A stretch of DNA of 64,000 bases from Arthrobacter sp. ZGTC131 (GTDB lineage: Bacteria; Actinomycetota; Actinomycetes; Actinomycetales; Micrococcaceae): the NCBI RefSeq assembly GCF_002929275.1, contig NZ_PJIK01000013.1:78519-142518 (forward strand), read 5' to 3'. A model generated the notes under the pieces. It did no database searches. It was not told the origin of the DNA and saw only the letters and a program-made list of their open reading frames with translations. Below, piece by piece: positions 34,397 to 44,346 of this stretch; position 1 is the stretch's first letter, and each line of letters begins with the position of its first letter. The position numbers and the translations under genes are program-made.

Positions 34397-37300
34397 CTAG
34401 ATGGAGTTATCCGGTGTCCGCGTCAGGTCGTCATTGACAACCTTCCCCGTTTCCTTCTTTTTCTTCGGATCTTCCGAAGCCGGCGGAACGGCAGCAGTCC
34501 CCGGTGCCACCACCACACTGACGAATGTGGGTGCACTGGCACCGTCGAACGTCACCCGGCCGATGTAAGAACCGGGCGTGAGGTTTTTCCAGGCGAGGGC
34601 GAGCTTGCCGGCCTTGCCGTTGGCGAGCCTCAAGGGGTCAGGGGTGACAGTTGCGTTGCCCTCGTTAGCGCCGAGGACCGCAGCATCCACGGATGCCTTG
34701 GTTGCCTGGCCGGTGGGGTTGTCGTAGAGGTTCACGAACACTTGGTACGTGCCCACGGCCGGGTTGGGGATGGAAACCGATTCGCTGGCCGCGGCCGTGG
34801 CAACAACGATCGCCTGGCCGCTTGGCGTGACCACCACCATGTCGAAGTCGGCACGTTCATCCGCGGAGGTTACGGACAGCCTGGCCAGCGGAACATTGGC
34901 CGGGACCTCCACAGTCTTGACGAAGTTCGAGGCATCCGCCGCGTACTTGAACGGCCCGGGAACCAGTTCAATGGCTGAGGAATCCGCCTTGGACAGTCCG
35001 TCCAGCGTCACGTTCGTCGGCGAGTTGGAACCCGAGACAATGCTGATGTTTCCGGTCCCGTTGCCTGCCGCAGAGGTGAACGCGACGTTCTTGGGCGCCA
35101 CGACCGACTGCGGACGGACGGCGATCGGCGAAGCCACGTTCTTGTTGGCGCCCTGCCAGGTGAGCGAACCGGCGACGAACTGCCCCAGCTTTGCGCTCTG
35201 GTTTTCGAAGGACACCTTGAACGTGAGCTTTTCGCCGGCCGCGCCGAACGTCAGGATGGACGGGGTCACCGTGACCTTCACTCCCGGCACGCTGGCCTTG
35301 GCGCGGTAGACGCCCGGCGTCAGCGCCGTCACCGTGCGGGTGACTTCGATCTTGCCGGCAAGGTTGCCCAGCGAGAAGGAAGGTACGTTCATGTCGCGCG
35401 GCCTAGTGGCACCGAGGCCGGGCATGCCCAGGTCCACGCCGGTGCCCTGGATGAACCTCAGGTAGTCATCGCCGTCGGCATCATAGACCAGTCCCGGATC
35501 CAGTACCCGGGCGGGATCAACCTGCCCGGCGCCGGTGGCCAACACATCGGTGTTCTTCGTGCCGTCGGCAAGCTTGATATCGCCAGCTGTGGTCATCATG
35601 GCCGATTTTACGGCTGCCGGAGACCATGCCGGGTTCTTGCCCAGGATGAGGGCGCCGAAACCGGCCACGTGGGGTGAGGCCATGGACGTGCCGGACATGA
35701 ATCCGAAGTTATCGCCGCCTGCGCCGATCGGTGAGACACCGGCCAGGACAGCAACGCCGGGCGCTGCGACGTCGGGCTTGAGCAGGTCCGAGTCCGTGGC
35801 GATCAGCGGTCCGCGGGAGGAGAAGCCGGCGATCTGCGGCTGCGCCTCGGCCGGCAGTCCCGTGGTGTCCTTGTTGACGAGGGAGACCGTGATGGCCGGG
35901 TTTGCCGCCACCTTGGCCTTGATCGTTTCGGTGGCCGGCGGGTTGACGTGGACGGTGGGGACGGAGTGCTTGTCCGCGTCGAGCGACGATGCGGTCACGT
36001 TCACCAGGATCATCCCGACGCCGCCGCCGCGCGCCACCTCGGCGCTCTTGGCCACGCGGTCATAGGTGCCGCGGTCACAGACCACCACCTTCCCGGCGAT
36101 TTTCGACGGGTCCAGCGAGCCCGGGCCGCACAGCCGCGGAGCCGCATCCTGCCCGGAAGCAGCGTCGGCGGCGATCACGACGCCGGCGCCGGCAACCTGG
36201 CGGTTCATGATGCTGGCGCCCCGGAACTTGCTGCCGTCGGAGAACTCCACCGTGCCCTGCAGCTCCTGGGAGAAGCTGCTGGCGGCCACGGTGGTGACCC
36301 ACGGCTCCCCGTGGTTCACCGTGCTGGCTTCGGGGCCGGAGTTACCAGCCGAGGCCGCCACAAAGATCCCCGCGGACGCTGCCGACAGGAACGCCAGGGA
36401 CACCGGATCCGTGGTGGTGGAGGTGGTTCCGGAGATGGAGTAGTTCAGGACGTCGACACCGTCCAGCACGGCCTGGTCGATCGCGTCGATGGCCGCGGAG
36501 GTGTAGCAGCCGCCTGTGCCGGGGTCATTGTCCTCCCAGCAGATCTTGTAGATAGCGAGCTTGGCTGCCGGGGCAATTCCGCTCGTGAGGCCGAAGCTGC
36601 GCCCGTCCACGAAGGTTTCCACGTTGGCGTTGCCGGCGGCGGTGCTGGCGGTGTGCGTTCCGTGGCTGCCGACGTCAACGGGGGAAATGAGCTCCTCCGG
36701 TGCGCGGTCTTTCTTGGCCACGGTTGCCTCAAAGCCCTCGGAAAAATAGCGGGCGCTCAGGATCTTGGAGTTGCAGGCGCTGCCGTCGAATTTTTCGCCC
36801 GCCTGGCATTCACCTTCGAAGGTGCTGCCGTCGGACTTCAGCATGGCGATCTTGCCGTCACCGGTGCGGTAGGGCACGCCGACCTGCGCTTCGCCGGTCA
36901 GGGGCTTCACGTCGCTGCCCGCGAAGAACTCGCTGGAGGGGGTGTACCCGGAGTCGATGACGCCCACCACAACACCCTTGCCCGCGCCGTCTTGGCCGCC
37001 GAACTTGGTGTTCCACGTTCCGTTGGCTCCGCTGAGCTTCAAGAAGTCGGTGGTGGAATAGTCCGGTGCCCGCTGGGTGTCCGGTGCGACCGCGACAACG
37101 GCGGGGTCCTTGGCGAGGCTCACGGCCTGGTCCGCGGTCAGCGTCGCGCTAAAGCCGTTCAGCGCCGCGGTGTAGCGGTGCCGGATCTGCACGTTTTGCT
37201 GGCGAGCCACTTCCGTCTGCTTCGCCTCAAGGTGTGCCTGGTACCGCTGCACCTCGGCGCGGTCCGCGTCGAGTTTCCGGCCCGAGCGCGGCTTGGTGGC

Positions 37301-37588
37301 CTGCAGCCCGTGCGTGCCGCCGTCGTACGTGGCTGCGGGCTTTTCGGCCAGGACCACAATGTAGCGGCCGGCCTGGTAGTCGTTCGGATTGATGGTCTTT
37401 TGCTGGGCTGCCGGCGCCGTGCCCTGGATCGGGGCGGCGGTGGCCGGCAAGGCTGCTAATGATGAAAGGAGCAAAGGCAGACCGACACACAGTGCCGCTG
37501 CTTTCCGGGCCCCCCGGCTTCGGAAGAAGCTTTTTCCTGCTGATTTCACGAGTGATTTGAACCTTTCATAAGGAACGGCCCCGGCCAC
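34397..37588 (-). CDS. Secreted S8 family subtilase, large (second of two)
   Basis: Extracellular serine protease of 1063 residues (GTG 37588; GTG 37549 would remove 13). A signal peptide near residues 28-52 (AALCVGLPLLLSSLAALPAT) is followed by an I9-type propeptide (YIVVLAEKPAATYDGG). Triad: Asp in VVVGVIDSGYTP, His in GSHGTHTASTAAGN, Ser in MSGTSMASPHVAG. A PA domain sits between His and Ser. After the fibronectin-like domain comes an extra C-terminal region with a PPC-like beta domain (GTYQVFVNLYDNPTG) absent from the smaller paralogue, then a charged tail. It flanks the SSI-like cassette. Confidence 0.95.
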   Translation of the reverse strand: MAGAVPYERFKSLVKSAGKSFFRSRGARKAAALCVGLPLLLSSLAALPATAAPIQGTAPAAQQKTINPNDYQAGRYIVVLAEKPAATYDGGTHGLQATKPRSGRKLDADRAEVQRYQAHLEAKQTEVARQQNVQIRHRYTAALNGFSATLTADQAVSLAKDPAVVAVAPDTQRAPDYSTTDFLKLSGANGTWNTKFGGQDGAGKGVVVGVIDSGYTPSSEFFAGSDVKPLTGEAQVGVPYRTGDGKIAMLKSDGSTFEGECQAGEKFDGSACNSKILSARYFSEGFEATVAKKDRAPEELISPVDVGSHGTHTASTAAGNANVETFVDGRSFGLTSGIAPAAKLAIYKICWEDNDPGTGGCYTSAAIDAIDQAVLDGVDVLNYSISGTTSTTTDPVSLAFLSAASAGIFVAASAGNSGPEASTVNHGEPWVTTVAASSFSQELQGTVEFSDGSKFRGASIMNRQVAGAGVVIAADAASGQDAAPRLCGPGSLDPSKIAGKVVVCDRGTYDRVAKSAEVARGGGVGMILVNVTASSLDADKHSVPTVHVNPPATETIKAKVAANPAITVSLVNKDTTGLPAEAQPQIAGFSSRGPLIATDSDLLKPDVAAPGVAVLAGVSPIGAGGDNFGFMSGTSMASPHVAGFGALILGKNPAWSPAAVKSAMMTTAGDIKLADGTKNTDVLATGAGQVDPARVLDPGLVYDADGDDYLRFIQGTGVDLGMPGLGATRPRDMNVPSFSLGNLAGKIEVTRTVTALTPGVYRAKASVPGVKVTVTPSILTFGAAGEKLTFKVSFENQSAKLGQFVAGSLTWQGANKNVASPIAVRPQSVVAPKNVAFTSAAGNGTGNISIVSGSNSPTNVTLDGLSKADSSAIELVPGPFKYAADASNFVKTVEVPANVPLARLSVTSADERADFDMVVVTPSGQAIVVATAAASESVSIPNPAVGTYQVFVNLYDNPTGQATKASVDAAVLGANEGNATVTPDPLRLANGKAGKLALAWKNLTPGSYIGRVTFDGASAPTFVSVVVAPGTAAVPPASEDPKKKKETGKVVNDDLTRTPDNSI

Positions 37589-37622
37589 GCCGCCGGGCGC
37601 AATGGTGTCGTGTCACGTCGCT

Positions 37623-37637
37623 TGACAGGTTTTGTCA
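37623..37637. promoter_or_regulatory. Inverted repeat TGACA-N5-TGTCA upstream of large subtilase
   Basis: Perfect 5-bp arms about 40 bases upstream of the subtilase start, in an AT-richer stretch. A regulatory site is possible; short enough to be chance. Confidence 0.25.
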
Positions 37638-37857
37638 GATCACGCGAACGGCAGCCGATCCCACAGTACCTACTGATAGGTAGTTATGACATAGAACACA
37701 AACAGAAATTTTGCGGTTGTCACTCGGAAACAGTTCCCGTTAAAAGCCGCGGCGGGCACCCGCGATGGGCACCCGCCGTCGCCGCATGCGGTGGGTTGCC
37801 GCATGCGGTCTTGGGGCAGTCGGTATTGGCGCCGCTGCGGCGCCGCTGTCCGGCCGG

Positions 37858-38043
37858 TTATTGCCGGGGCGTGCGGACCACGTCACTGATCCACTGGCGT
37901 GTCTTCTCGTCCACCGGGCCTGCGACGCGGTTCTGCTTGGCAGCGCGGTCAGCCTTGATCTTCTGGAGGACCATCTTGCCCAGTCCGGCGAATACAGCGG
38001 CAGCAACCATCGGCAACAGTACGGATTTCGGTTTCTCAGCCAT
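37858..38043 (-). CDS. Small membrane protein, conserved in relatives
   Basis: A 61-residue protein. A short polar N-terminus (MAEKPKS) is followed by one hydrophobic helix (VLLPMVAAAVFAGLGKMVL) and a charged C-terminus rich in Lys/Arg (QKIKADRAAKQNR). AGGA lies about 8 bases before the ATG. The pattern of hydrophobicity and the good start support a real gene. The function is unknown. GC-rich palindromes just downstream (37782-37808, twice CCGCATGCGG) may end the transcript. Confidence 0.7.
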   Translation of the reverse strand: MAEKPKSVLLPMVAAAVFAGLGKMVLQKIKADRAAKQNRVAGPVDEKTRQWISDVVRTPRQ

Positions 38044-38281
38044 CCCGCCATCCTACTGACGGCAGGGACGGCGGGCCAGAGCCCGCCGTCGTCCGTCGTG
38101 CGCTCCGGCGCCCCCAGCCCCGAATACGGCGTGCAGCGCCGGGGCCGGTAGAATGGGCAAGCAAGCTCGCGGAGCGCTCGTCCATGTTGTGCCATTTGTA
38201 CCCCCAGGCCACAGAGGAATGGCGTGAGACGGCACCACTCCGCTGCGCCCTTACCCAATGCTCATGCACAGGAGTTACCGG

Positions 38282-38533
38282 ATGCCCCGGATCGTTGTCG
38301 ACGTCATGCCCAAGCCCGAGATTCTGGACCCGCAGGGGAAGGCCATCGTGGGTGCCCTCCCCCGATTGGGCTTCACCAGCTTTAGCTCTGTCCGCCAGGG
38401 CAAGCGTTTCGAACTGACCGTCGACGGCGAGGTGACCGACGCAATCCTGGCCCAGGCCCGCGAAGCCGCGGAGACCCTGCTGTCCAACCCCGTGATCGAG
38501 GACGTCGTCAACGTCGAGGTCGTCGAGGCCTGA
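38282..38533 (+). CDS. purS: Phosphoribosylformylglycinamidine synthase subunit PurS
   Basis: Small structural subunit (83 residues) of the FGAM synthase complex of purine synthesis. It starts [20 protein letters not shown], typical of PurS, with [11 protein letters not shown] as the dimer strand. The ATG at 38282 has AGGAG 8 bases upstream; the upstream ATGs add unconserved residues. purQ follows after one base. Confidence 0.96.
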   Translation: MPRIVVDVMPKPEILDPQGKAIVGALPRLGFTSFSSVRQGKRFELTVDGEVTDAILAQAREAAETLLSNPVIEDVVNVEVVEA

Positions 38534-38534
38534 A

Positions 38535-39308
38535 ATGACTGAACTTCCCCTGATCGGCGAGGCAGTCGCCGTTGCCGCCGAGCCGCGGCTCGCGGGTGCC
38601 AAAATCGGCGTCGTAACCTTCCCTGGCACTCTTGATGACCGCGACGCCGCCCGCGCTGTCCGCCTCGCCGGCGGCACGCCCGTGCCGCTGTGGCACGCGG
38701 ACAACGCACTCGGTGACGTGGACGCCGTCGTCATTCCCGGCGGGTTCTCCTATGGCGACTACCTCCGCGCCGGCGCCATCGCCCGCTTTGCTCCGCTGAT
38801 GTCCAAGATCATCGACGCCGCCAACTCCGGGGCCAAGCTGCCCGTGCTGGGCATCTGCAACGGCTTCCAGATCCTCACCGAGTCGCACCTGCTGCCCGGC
38901 TCCATGATCAAAAACGACCACCTGAAGTTCATGTGCCGCGACCAGGTGCTGCGGGTTGAAAACAACAGCACCGACTGGACCCTCGACTACGAGGCGGGCC
39001 AGGAGATCACGGTGCCGCTGAAGAACCAGGACGGCCAATACATCGCGGACGAGAAAACCCTCGACGCCCTCGAGGCCGAAGGCCGCGTCGTGTTCCGCTA
39101 CGTGGGCTTCAACCCGAACGGCTCACGGCGCGACATCGCCGGCATCTCCAACGCCGCCGGCAACGTGGTGGGCCTCATGCCGCACCCGGAGCACGCGGTG
39201 GAGGTGGGCTACGGTCCCGAGTCCCTGGACGGAATCGGCGGATCGGACACCGACGGCCTCGCATTCTTCACCTCTGTCCTGAACAAGATCGTGGGAGCAA
39301 ACAAATGA
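38535..39308 (+). CDS. purQ: Phosphoribosylformylglycinamidine synthase glutaminase subunit PurQ
   Basis: Class I glutamine amidotransferase of 257 residues that supplies ammonia to PurL. The nucleophile Cys is in [13 protein letters not shown]; the catalytic His and Glu are in [30 protein letters not shown] is the N-terminal Q-domain. About 17 extra residues precede the usual start. It overlaps purL by 4 bases (ATGA), consistent with stoichiometric production. Confidence 0.97.
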   Translation: MTELPLIGEAVAVAAEPRLAGAKIGVVTFPGTLDDRDAARAVRLAGGTPVPLWHADNALGDVDAVVIPGGFSYGDYLRAGAIARFAPLMSKIIDAANSGAKLPVLGICNGFQILTESHLLPGSMIKNDHLKFMCRDQVLRVENNSTDWTLDYEAGQEITVPLKNQDGQYIADEKTLDALEAEGRVVFRYVGFNPNGSRRDIAGISNAAGNVVGLMPHPEHAVEVGYGPESLDGIGGSDTDGLAFFTSVLNKIVGANK

Positions 39309-41638
39309 CGGAGACACCCTCAGTGGCAGCGCCCGTGGACACGGCCCGGAAGTTCAACATCGACACGGTCGAGAACGCCGCCAAGACGCCGGACACCGAA
39401 CTGCCCTGGGCCGAACTGGGCCTCAAGCAGAACGAGTTCGATGAGGTCGTCAAGGTCCTGGGCCGCCGCCCGACCGGCGCCGAGCTGGCCATGTACTCCG
39501 TGATGTGGAGCGAGCACTGCTCCTACAAGTCCTCCAAGAACCACCTGCGCCAGTTCGGCGAAAAGGTGACCGAGGAGATGAAGAAGGACATGCTGGTGGG
39601 CATCGGTGAAAACGCCGGCGTCACCAACCTGGGCGACGGCTGGGCCGTGACGTTCAAGATCGAGTCCCACAACTCGCCGTCGTTCGTGGAGCCCTACCAG
39701 GGCGCCGCAACCGGCATCGGTGGCATCGTCCGCGACATCATCTCCATGGGCGCCCGCCCGGTGGCCGTGATGGATCCGTTGCGCTTCGGCGCCATTGACC
39801 ACCCGGACACCGCCCGCGTCATGCACGGTGCCGTTGCCGGCATCGGCGGCTACGGCAACTCCCTGGGCCTGCCCAATATCGGCGGCGAAATGGTCTTCGA
39901 TTCCGTCTACCAGGGGAACCCGCTGGTCAACGCGCTGGCCGTAGGCGTGATGCGCCACGAGGACATCCGCCTCGCCAACGCCTCCGGCAAGGGCAACAAA
40001 GTGGTGCTGTTCGGTGCCCGCACCGGCGGCGACGGCATCGGCGGCGCTTCGGTGCTGGCCTCGGAGTCCTTCGACGACACCAAGCCGTCCAAGCGCCCCG
40101 CCGTCCAGGTGGGCGACCCCTTCGCCGAGAAGGTCCTGATCGAGTGCTGCCTCGAGCTCTTCAAGGGCTCCCTGGTTGAGGGGATCCAGGACCTGGGAGC
40201 CGCAGGCATCTCCTGCGCCACGTCCGAGCTCGCCTCCAACGGTGACGGCGGCATGGAGGTTGAGCTGACCTCCGTCCTGCTGCGGGACCCCACTCTGACG
40301 CCGGGTGAAATCCTGATGTCCGAGTCGCAGGAACGCATGATGGCCGTGGTCACTCCCGAGAACATCGCAGCGTTCGAAGCTGTCATGGACAAGTGGGCCG
40401 TGGAGTACTCCTGGCTGGGCGAGGTGACTGACACCGGCCGCCTGATCATCACGTGGGAAGGCGAGGTCATTGTCGACGTCGACCCGCGCACCGTTGCCCA
40501 CGACGGCCCGGTCTACGACCGCCCGTACGCCCGCCCGGAATGGCAGGACACCGTCCAGGCCGATTCCTTCACGGGTTCCGTGCAGGATGCGGGCCGGCCC
40601 TCCGCCCCGGCGGAACTGGCCGCAGCCGTCACCGAGCTCGTTGCCTCGCCGAACATGTGCGACAAGTCCTGGATCACCAACCAGTACGACCGTTACGTGG
40701 GCGGTAACACGGCCATGGCATTCCCGGACGATGCCGGAGTGGTCCGCGTGGACCAGGAAAGCGGACTCGGCGTGGCCCTGGCCACCGACGCCAACGGCCG
40801 CTACACCTACCTTGACCCGTACCACGGCGCACAGCTGGCGCTGGCTGAGGCCTACCGCAACGTTGCCACCTCCGGCGCCGTGCCGATGGCCGTCAGCGAC
40901 TGCCTGAACTTCGGCTCCCCCGAGGACCCGGACGTCATGTGGCAGCTGGCCGAGGCCATCCGTGGCCTGTCCGACGCCTGCATGGAGCTGGGCATCCCGG
41001 TCACCGGCGGCAACGTCTCGCTGTACAACCAGACCGGCACCACGCCCATCCACCCCTCCCCCGTGGTGGCGGTACTGGGCAAGCTCGACGACGTCGCCCG
41101 CCGCACGCCGTCGGGCTGGCGCGAGGACGGCCAGGCCATCTACCTGCTGGGCACCACGGCAGCAGAACTGGACGGCTCGGAATGGTCCAACATGCGCGGA
41201 CACCTCGGCGGTTTGCCGCCCAAGGTTGACCTCGCCGCCGAACGCGCCCTGGGTGAAATCCTGATCAACGCGTCCCGCGACGGCATGGTCGACTCCGCGC
41301 ACGACCTCTCCGAAGGCGGCCTCGCGGCTGCCCTCGTGGAGTCCGCGCTGCGCTACGGCGTGGGTGCCCGGATCGCCCTCCAGGATGTCCTGGACCGCGA
41401 CGGCGTGGACCTGTTCACGGCGTTGTTCTCCGAGACCCAGGGCCGCGCGATCGTTGGCGTCCCGCGCTCCGAGGAGGTCCGCTTCACGGACATGTGCACC
41501 GCCCGCGGCTTCGCCCACACCCGCATCGGCGTGGTGGACGCAGCCAGCGGCCAGCTGGAGATCAACGGCGTGGACGCTCTCTCGCTTGATTCACTGCGCG
41601 AAGCCCACGAGGCCACGTTGCCGAAGTACTTCGGCTAG
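39305..41638 (+). CDS. purL: Phosphoribosylformylglycinamidine synthase subunit PurL
   Basis: ATP-dependent FGAM synthase catalytic subunit, 777 residues, the small PurL type that needs PurS and PurQ. Seen are [20 protein letters not shown] near the start, the ATP-binding [34 protein letters not shown], and [20 protein letters not shown]. Last gene of purSQL; a dispersed repeat begins right after its stop, then a strong bidirectional terminator. A 732-codon open frame on the opposite strand is a shadow. Confidence 0.97.
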   Translation: MTETPSVAAPVDTARKFNIDTVENAAKTPDTELPWAELGLKQNEFDEVVKVLGRRPTGAELAMYSVMWSEHCSYKSSKNHLRQFGEKVTEEMKKDMLVGIGENAGVTNLGDGWAVTFKIESHNSPSFVEPYQGAATGIGGIVRDIISMGARPVAVMDPLRFGAIDHPDTARVMHGAVAGIGGYGNSLGLPNIGGEMVFDSVYQGNPLVNALAVGVMRHEDIRLANASGKGNKVVLFGARTGGDGIGGASVLASESFDDTKPSKRPAVQVGDPFAEKVLIECCLELFKGSLVEGIQDLGAAGISCATSELASNGDGGMEVELTSVLLRDPTLTPGEILMSESQERMMAVVTPENIAAFEAVMDKWAVEYSWLGEVTDTGRLIITWEGEVIVDVDPRTVAHDGPVYDRPYARPEWQDTVQADSFTGSVQDAGRPSAPAELAAAVTELVASPNMCDKSWITNQYDRYVGGNTAMAFPDDAGVVRVDQESGLGVALATDANGRYTYLDPYHGAQLALAEAYRNVATSGAVPMAVSDCLNFGSPEDPDVMWQLAEAIRGLSDACMELGIPVTGGNVSLYNQTGTTPIHPSPVVAVLGKLDDVARRTPSGWREDGQAIYLLGTTAAELDGSEWSNMRGHLGGLPPKVDLAAERALGEILINASRDGMVDSAHDLSEGGLAAALVESALRYGVGARIALQDVLDRDGVDLFTALFSETQGRAIVGVPRSEEVRFTDMCTARGFAHTRIGVVDAASGQLEINGVDALSLDSLREAHEATLPKYFG

Positions 41639-41698
41639 TCCCCACCGCCGCCCCAGCCTCGCAAGCTCGGCCAGGGAACCCTGGCGGCGTGGGCCCAC
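41639..41698. repeat. Dispersed intergenic repeat, copy 1 (after purL)
   Basis: About 60 bases beginning at the first base after the purL stop closely match 55197-55257, which also begins right after a stop codon. Shared cores are CCTCGCAAGCTCGG, CAGGGAACCC and CGTGGGCCCAC. It is not coding and looks like a REP-type element. Confidence 0.75.
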
Positions 41699-41712
41699 CC
41701 GCCGCCGCCCCT

Positions 41713-41782
41713 GAAACCGCGGCGGTTTCGGACCAACGCACCCCGGATCCCGGGGGCGGAAGTCCGAAACCGCCGCGGTTTT
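41713..41782. terminator. Long inverted repeat between purL and DUF503 gene
   Basis: Arms of about 21 bases (41713-41733 and 41762-41782) match at all but one position and carry A/T runs at the outer ends; an inner CCCCGG/CCGGGG palindrome lies in the loop. It is placed between convergent genes and is probably a bidirectional terminator. Confidence 0.8.
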
Positions 41783-41787
41783 CTGCT

Positions 41788-42081
41788 TTAGTCCTCGCTG
41801 TGGAGTTCCCGCTGGCGGGCGCTGAGGAGTTCGAGTTCGGGTCGGTAGGCCACGAAGCGTTCGACGGCGGTGAGCACCTCCACGAGGTGTGCCCGGTCGG
41901 CAGCGACCAGTCCGGCCCCCACCTGGGTGCGCCGGTACTGCTCGTGGTCCCCCACCTCCGCCACGGAGACGTCGAAGCGGCGTTTGATCTCCGCCAGCAG
42001 CGGCCTGACGACGGAGCGCTTCTCCTTCAGGCTCTGGACGTCCCCCAGCAGAATGTCGAACTCTATCCATCCGATCCACAT
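41788..42081 (-). CDS. DUF503 domain-containing protein
   Basis: A 97-residue protein of the DUF503 family, seen from LLGDVQSLKEKRSVVRPLLA and RFDVSVAEVGDHEQYRRTQV. Family members have a ferredoxin-like fold and are often found with ribosome-associated genes elsewhere; no function is known. It follows the ABM monooxygenase gene by 21 bases on the same strand. Confidence 0.9.
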   Translation of the reverse strand: MWIGWIEFDILLGDVQSLKEKRSVVRPLLAEIKRRFDVSVAEVGDHEQYRRTQVGAGLVAADRAHLVEVLTAVERFVAYRPELELLSARQRELHSED

Positions 42082-42102
42082 GGCTTAATCGTATCGGCGG
42101 GC

Positions 42103-42420
42103 TCAGATGGTGAGTTCACCCATCCGGTCCCAGCCCTCGCCGTCGAGCTGGCGGCTGATGATCCGGGGTGTCTCCGCGAGTGCCTGCGGCATGTCCGCCA
42201 TGGCCTGTTTGAAGTGGGCGCTGTTGACGTGGTCCCCGGCGGCGTCGTCCTTGAACGCTTCCACGAGCACAAACTCATGGGGATCGTCCACGCTGCGGGA
42301 CCAGTCGAACCAGAGGTTGCCGGGCTCCCGCCGGGTGGCCTCGGTGAAGTCGGCCACGAGGTCGAGCCACCTATCGGACCAGTCGGGCTTGACCTTGAAC
42401 TTAACGACAATGAAAATCAC
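42103..42420 (-). CDS. Antibiotic biosynthesis monooxygenase (ABM) domain protein
   Basis: A 105-residue dimeric alpha/beta-barrel protein of the quinol monooxygenase type. Pattern: a VKFKVKPDWSDRWLDL strand-helix, REPGNLWFDWSRSVDDPHEF and LVEAFKDDAAGDHVNSAHFK with the conserved His/Phe block. Enzymes of this fold oxidise quinones or simply bind hydrophobic ligands; the substrate is unknown. Confidence 0.88.
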   Translation of the reverse strand: MIFIVVKFKVKPDWSDRWLDLVADFTEATRREPGNLWFDWSRSVDDPHEFVLVEAFKDDAAGDHVNSAHFKQAMADMPQALAETPRIISRQLDGEGWDRMGELTI

Positions 42421-42541
42421 GGGAGATCGCCTTCCAATCGTGGCTCTGCTGGGTTCAGTCCTTGCACTTCAAAGGGTCAATTCTTCCACCGGCCGTCGCG
42501 GCCCGTGCCCTCGGCGCGGACTCAGCACCCTCGACGCCGAC

Positions 42542-43168
42542 TCAGCCGCCTGCCAGGGCATGCTCGCACTCGCCGATCGCTTCCCGGGCGTACTGCTGCT
42601 GGGCCGGCGTTCCCACCCGCTCCGCCCACTGTTCGGCCAACTGGAACTCCACCAGGGCCTCCGTCATCCGGCCGGCGCCATGGAGCGTCCAGCCCAGATT
42701 GTTGTGCAGCGCCACCATCCAGCGCCTGGCGAAGGCGTCGTGGGCGGTGGAAGCGTACTCCAGCGCGCTCCGGGTCCAGGTTTCCGCATGGGCGGAGTCG
42801 GCAATGGCCAGCATGTGCAGCGCGTCCACCGCGAGGAATTCCTCGCCGAGATGGTCACCGAGCTCGGCCGCCTGCTCGAACAGCGGCACGGCCATCGCGG
42901 CATGTCCGCTCGAATTCAGGACCCGTCCGCGCTCGAGCAGGATTCGGACGCCGATGGTTGGCTCATCCTCCCCGTCAATCGCATCGAGCAGTGCGTCCGC
43001 CTCTTCAAAGCGGCCCTGCAGTCCGATCGCCCGCCCCAGCTGGGTGGCAAGCTCGGCCCTTTCGTCGGCGTCGTACTTCTGGTCGGCCATCGCATCCCGG
43101 AAACGCTGCTCGGACAGCTCCGGATCCTCGAAATTCCATAAACGGTCAAGGGTCTTTTGGTCCAGCAT
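42542..43168 (-). CDS. Tetratricopeptide repeat protein
   Basis: A 208-residue soluble helical protein. TPR-like units are seen, for example AELATQLGRAIGLQGRFEEA, RVLNSSGHAAMAVPLFEQAA and VALHNNLGWTLHGAGRMTEA. It may act as a protein-binding scaffold. It is located with small unlinked genes on the minus strand, so the partner is not evident. Confidence 0.8.
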   Translation of the reverse strand: MLDQKTLDRLWNFEDPELSEQRFRDAMADQKYDADERAELATQLGRAIGLQGRFEEADALLDAIDGEDEPTIGVRILLERGRVLNSSGHAAMAVPLFEQAAELGDHLGEEFLAVDALHMLAIADSAHAETWTRSALEYASTAHDAFARRWMVALHNNLGWTLHGAGRMTEALVEFQLAEQWAERVGTPAQQQYAREAIGECEHALAGG

Positions 43169-43182
43169 GTACCTTCTCCTGA

Positions 43183-43731
43183 TCAGCTTTCACCTGCGGC
43201 GAGTTGGCGTGCACCTTGAATGTATCGGGAAGTGATCAGGCTCTGCGCCCGCCTGGCCAGTGCGCCGCCGGCCGCGTAGAACCAATTGGAGTGCCTGCTG
43301 AAGGCGGTGATCTTGAGAAACACCCTTTCTTGGGCGTCGATCTCGACCTCGAACGCCTCCTCGCCACGCTCGGGGTGCCCGGGCAGGGTGCCGTACGCGA
43401 ACCCGGCACTCTGCGGCGCGCCGACCGGCTGCGGCGGGTGGACCCACACCACCTCGCAGGGCGCGTTGATGCGGAACGGACCGACGCCGAATCCGCTCAC
43501 CACGCGCGCGCCGGGGACCACGACGTCGGACTCGGTGCGGACCCGCAGCCCGGACCGCCGCTGCAGCTCCCAGCCGAGTATCCCCTGCGCCACCCGGCGG
43601 TAGACCGCGATGCCCACGCCGAGGTAGGTCTGCGACACGAGTCGATGGAATCCCTCCGGTGACTGGCCATGCTCGGTGAAGCCGACGCCGGGGTAGTTGA
43701 GCTCGCCGCGCGCCAGGCGCTTTTCGGTCAA
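43183..43731 (-). CDS. DUF1990 family protein
   Basis: A 182-residue protein of the DUF1990 (UPF0548-like) family. Characteristic parts are ELNYPGVGFTEHGQ near the start, TESDVVVPGARVVSGFGVG, and the C-terminal FEVEIDAQERVFLKITAFSR. TTG at 43731 is chosen as start: it overlaps the stop of the upstream MmcQ-like gene (TTGA) and the family begins just after it. The function is unknown. The longer open frame to 44235 is a shadow of that upstream gene. Confidence 0.82.
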   Translation of the reverse strand: MTEKRLARGELNYPGVGFTEHGQSPEGFHRLVSQTYLGVGIAVYRRVAQGILGWELQRRSGLRVRTESDVVVPGARVVSGFGVGPFRINAPCEVVWVHPPQPVGAPQSAGFAYGTLPGHPERGEEAFEVEIDAQERVFLKITAFSRHSNWFYAAGGALARRAQSLITSRYIQGARQLAAGES

Positions 43732-44210
43732 CGCTGCCGCCCCGCGCGGGCGGCGTCGACGGGAGGGGAGGAGTCGGAGTCGGAAGAGCCGTCGCCGGAT
43801 GTCCCGCCGCGGGCGCCTGCCAAACGTGCCCAGCCAAGCTGCTCCTGCTGCTTCCGGGTCAGTGACGCCACAACAAGGTCGTAGGAATCCTCCACCATGT
43901 CGCGGATCATGTCGTCCGGCAACGAGCCGTCCAGCCGGACGCCGTTCCAGTGGGTCTTGTTCATGTGCCAGGCGCCGGTAATTTCGGGGTGTGCCGCGCG
44001 AAGCTGTTCGGCCAGCGCCGGTTCGCACTTGAGACTCACGGACCAGTCCGCCGGATCCATCGCGGAGGCCGCGAACATTTTGGCTCCCTGCCGGGCGCCT
44101 CCGGCCACGGCCGCACGGACCTTGAAGACGGACGTCTCCGGGCCGAAGGGAAAGTCCTCGAAGGCACCCGGGAAGCTGAGGCAGATCTCCCGGAGTTCGG
44201 CTGTGTCCAT
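43728..44210 (-). CDS. MmcQ/YjbR family DNA-binding-like protein
   Basis: A 160-residue protein with the YjbR fold (CyaY-like). Seen are LREICLSFPGAFEDFPFGPE at the start, FKVRAAV, MDPADWSVSLKCEPALAEQL and MNKTHWNGVRLDGSLPDDMI. Family members are annotated as DNA-binding but evidence is thin. The C-terminus is a Ser/Asp-rich tail. It is translationally coupled to the DUF1990 gene. Confidence 0.88.
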   Translation of the reverse strand: MDTAELREICLSFPGAFEDFPFGPETSVFKVRAAVAGGARQGAKMFAASAMDPADWSVSLKCEPALAEQLRAAHPEITGAWHMNKTHWNGVRLDGSLPDDMIRDMVEDSYDLVVASLTRKQQEQLGWARLAGARGGTSGDGSSDSDSSPPVDAARAGRQR

Positions 44211-44346
44211 GCAGCGAGCCTACAAAGCCTTCCACGGCGGTGCCAGTCTTCGACTTACGCGGTAGGGCGGCTTGGACGCACTTCCGCCCGGAGCCAGCGG
44301 TTGGACGTCCGCGGAACCCATTCCTGGAGCGCTTCGGACGTCCGGT

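Noticed and set aside
35948-37459. 503-codon open frame antisense to the large subtilase
   Set aside because: No signal or domain; the subtilase on the opposite strand has full catalytic motifs.
39320-41518. 732-codon open frame antisense to purL
   Set aside because: It mirrors the high-GC codon pattern of purL, has no family motif, and purL is complete and well conserved; a shadow frame.
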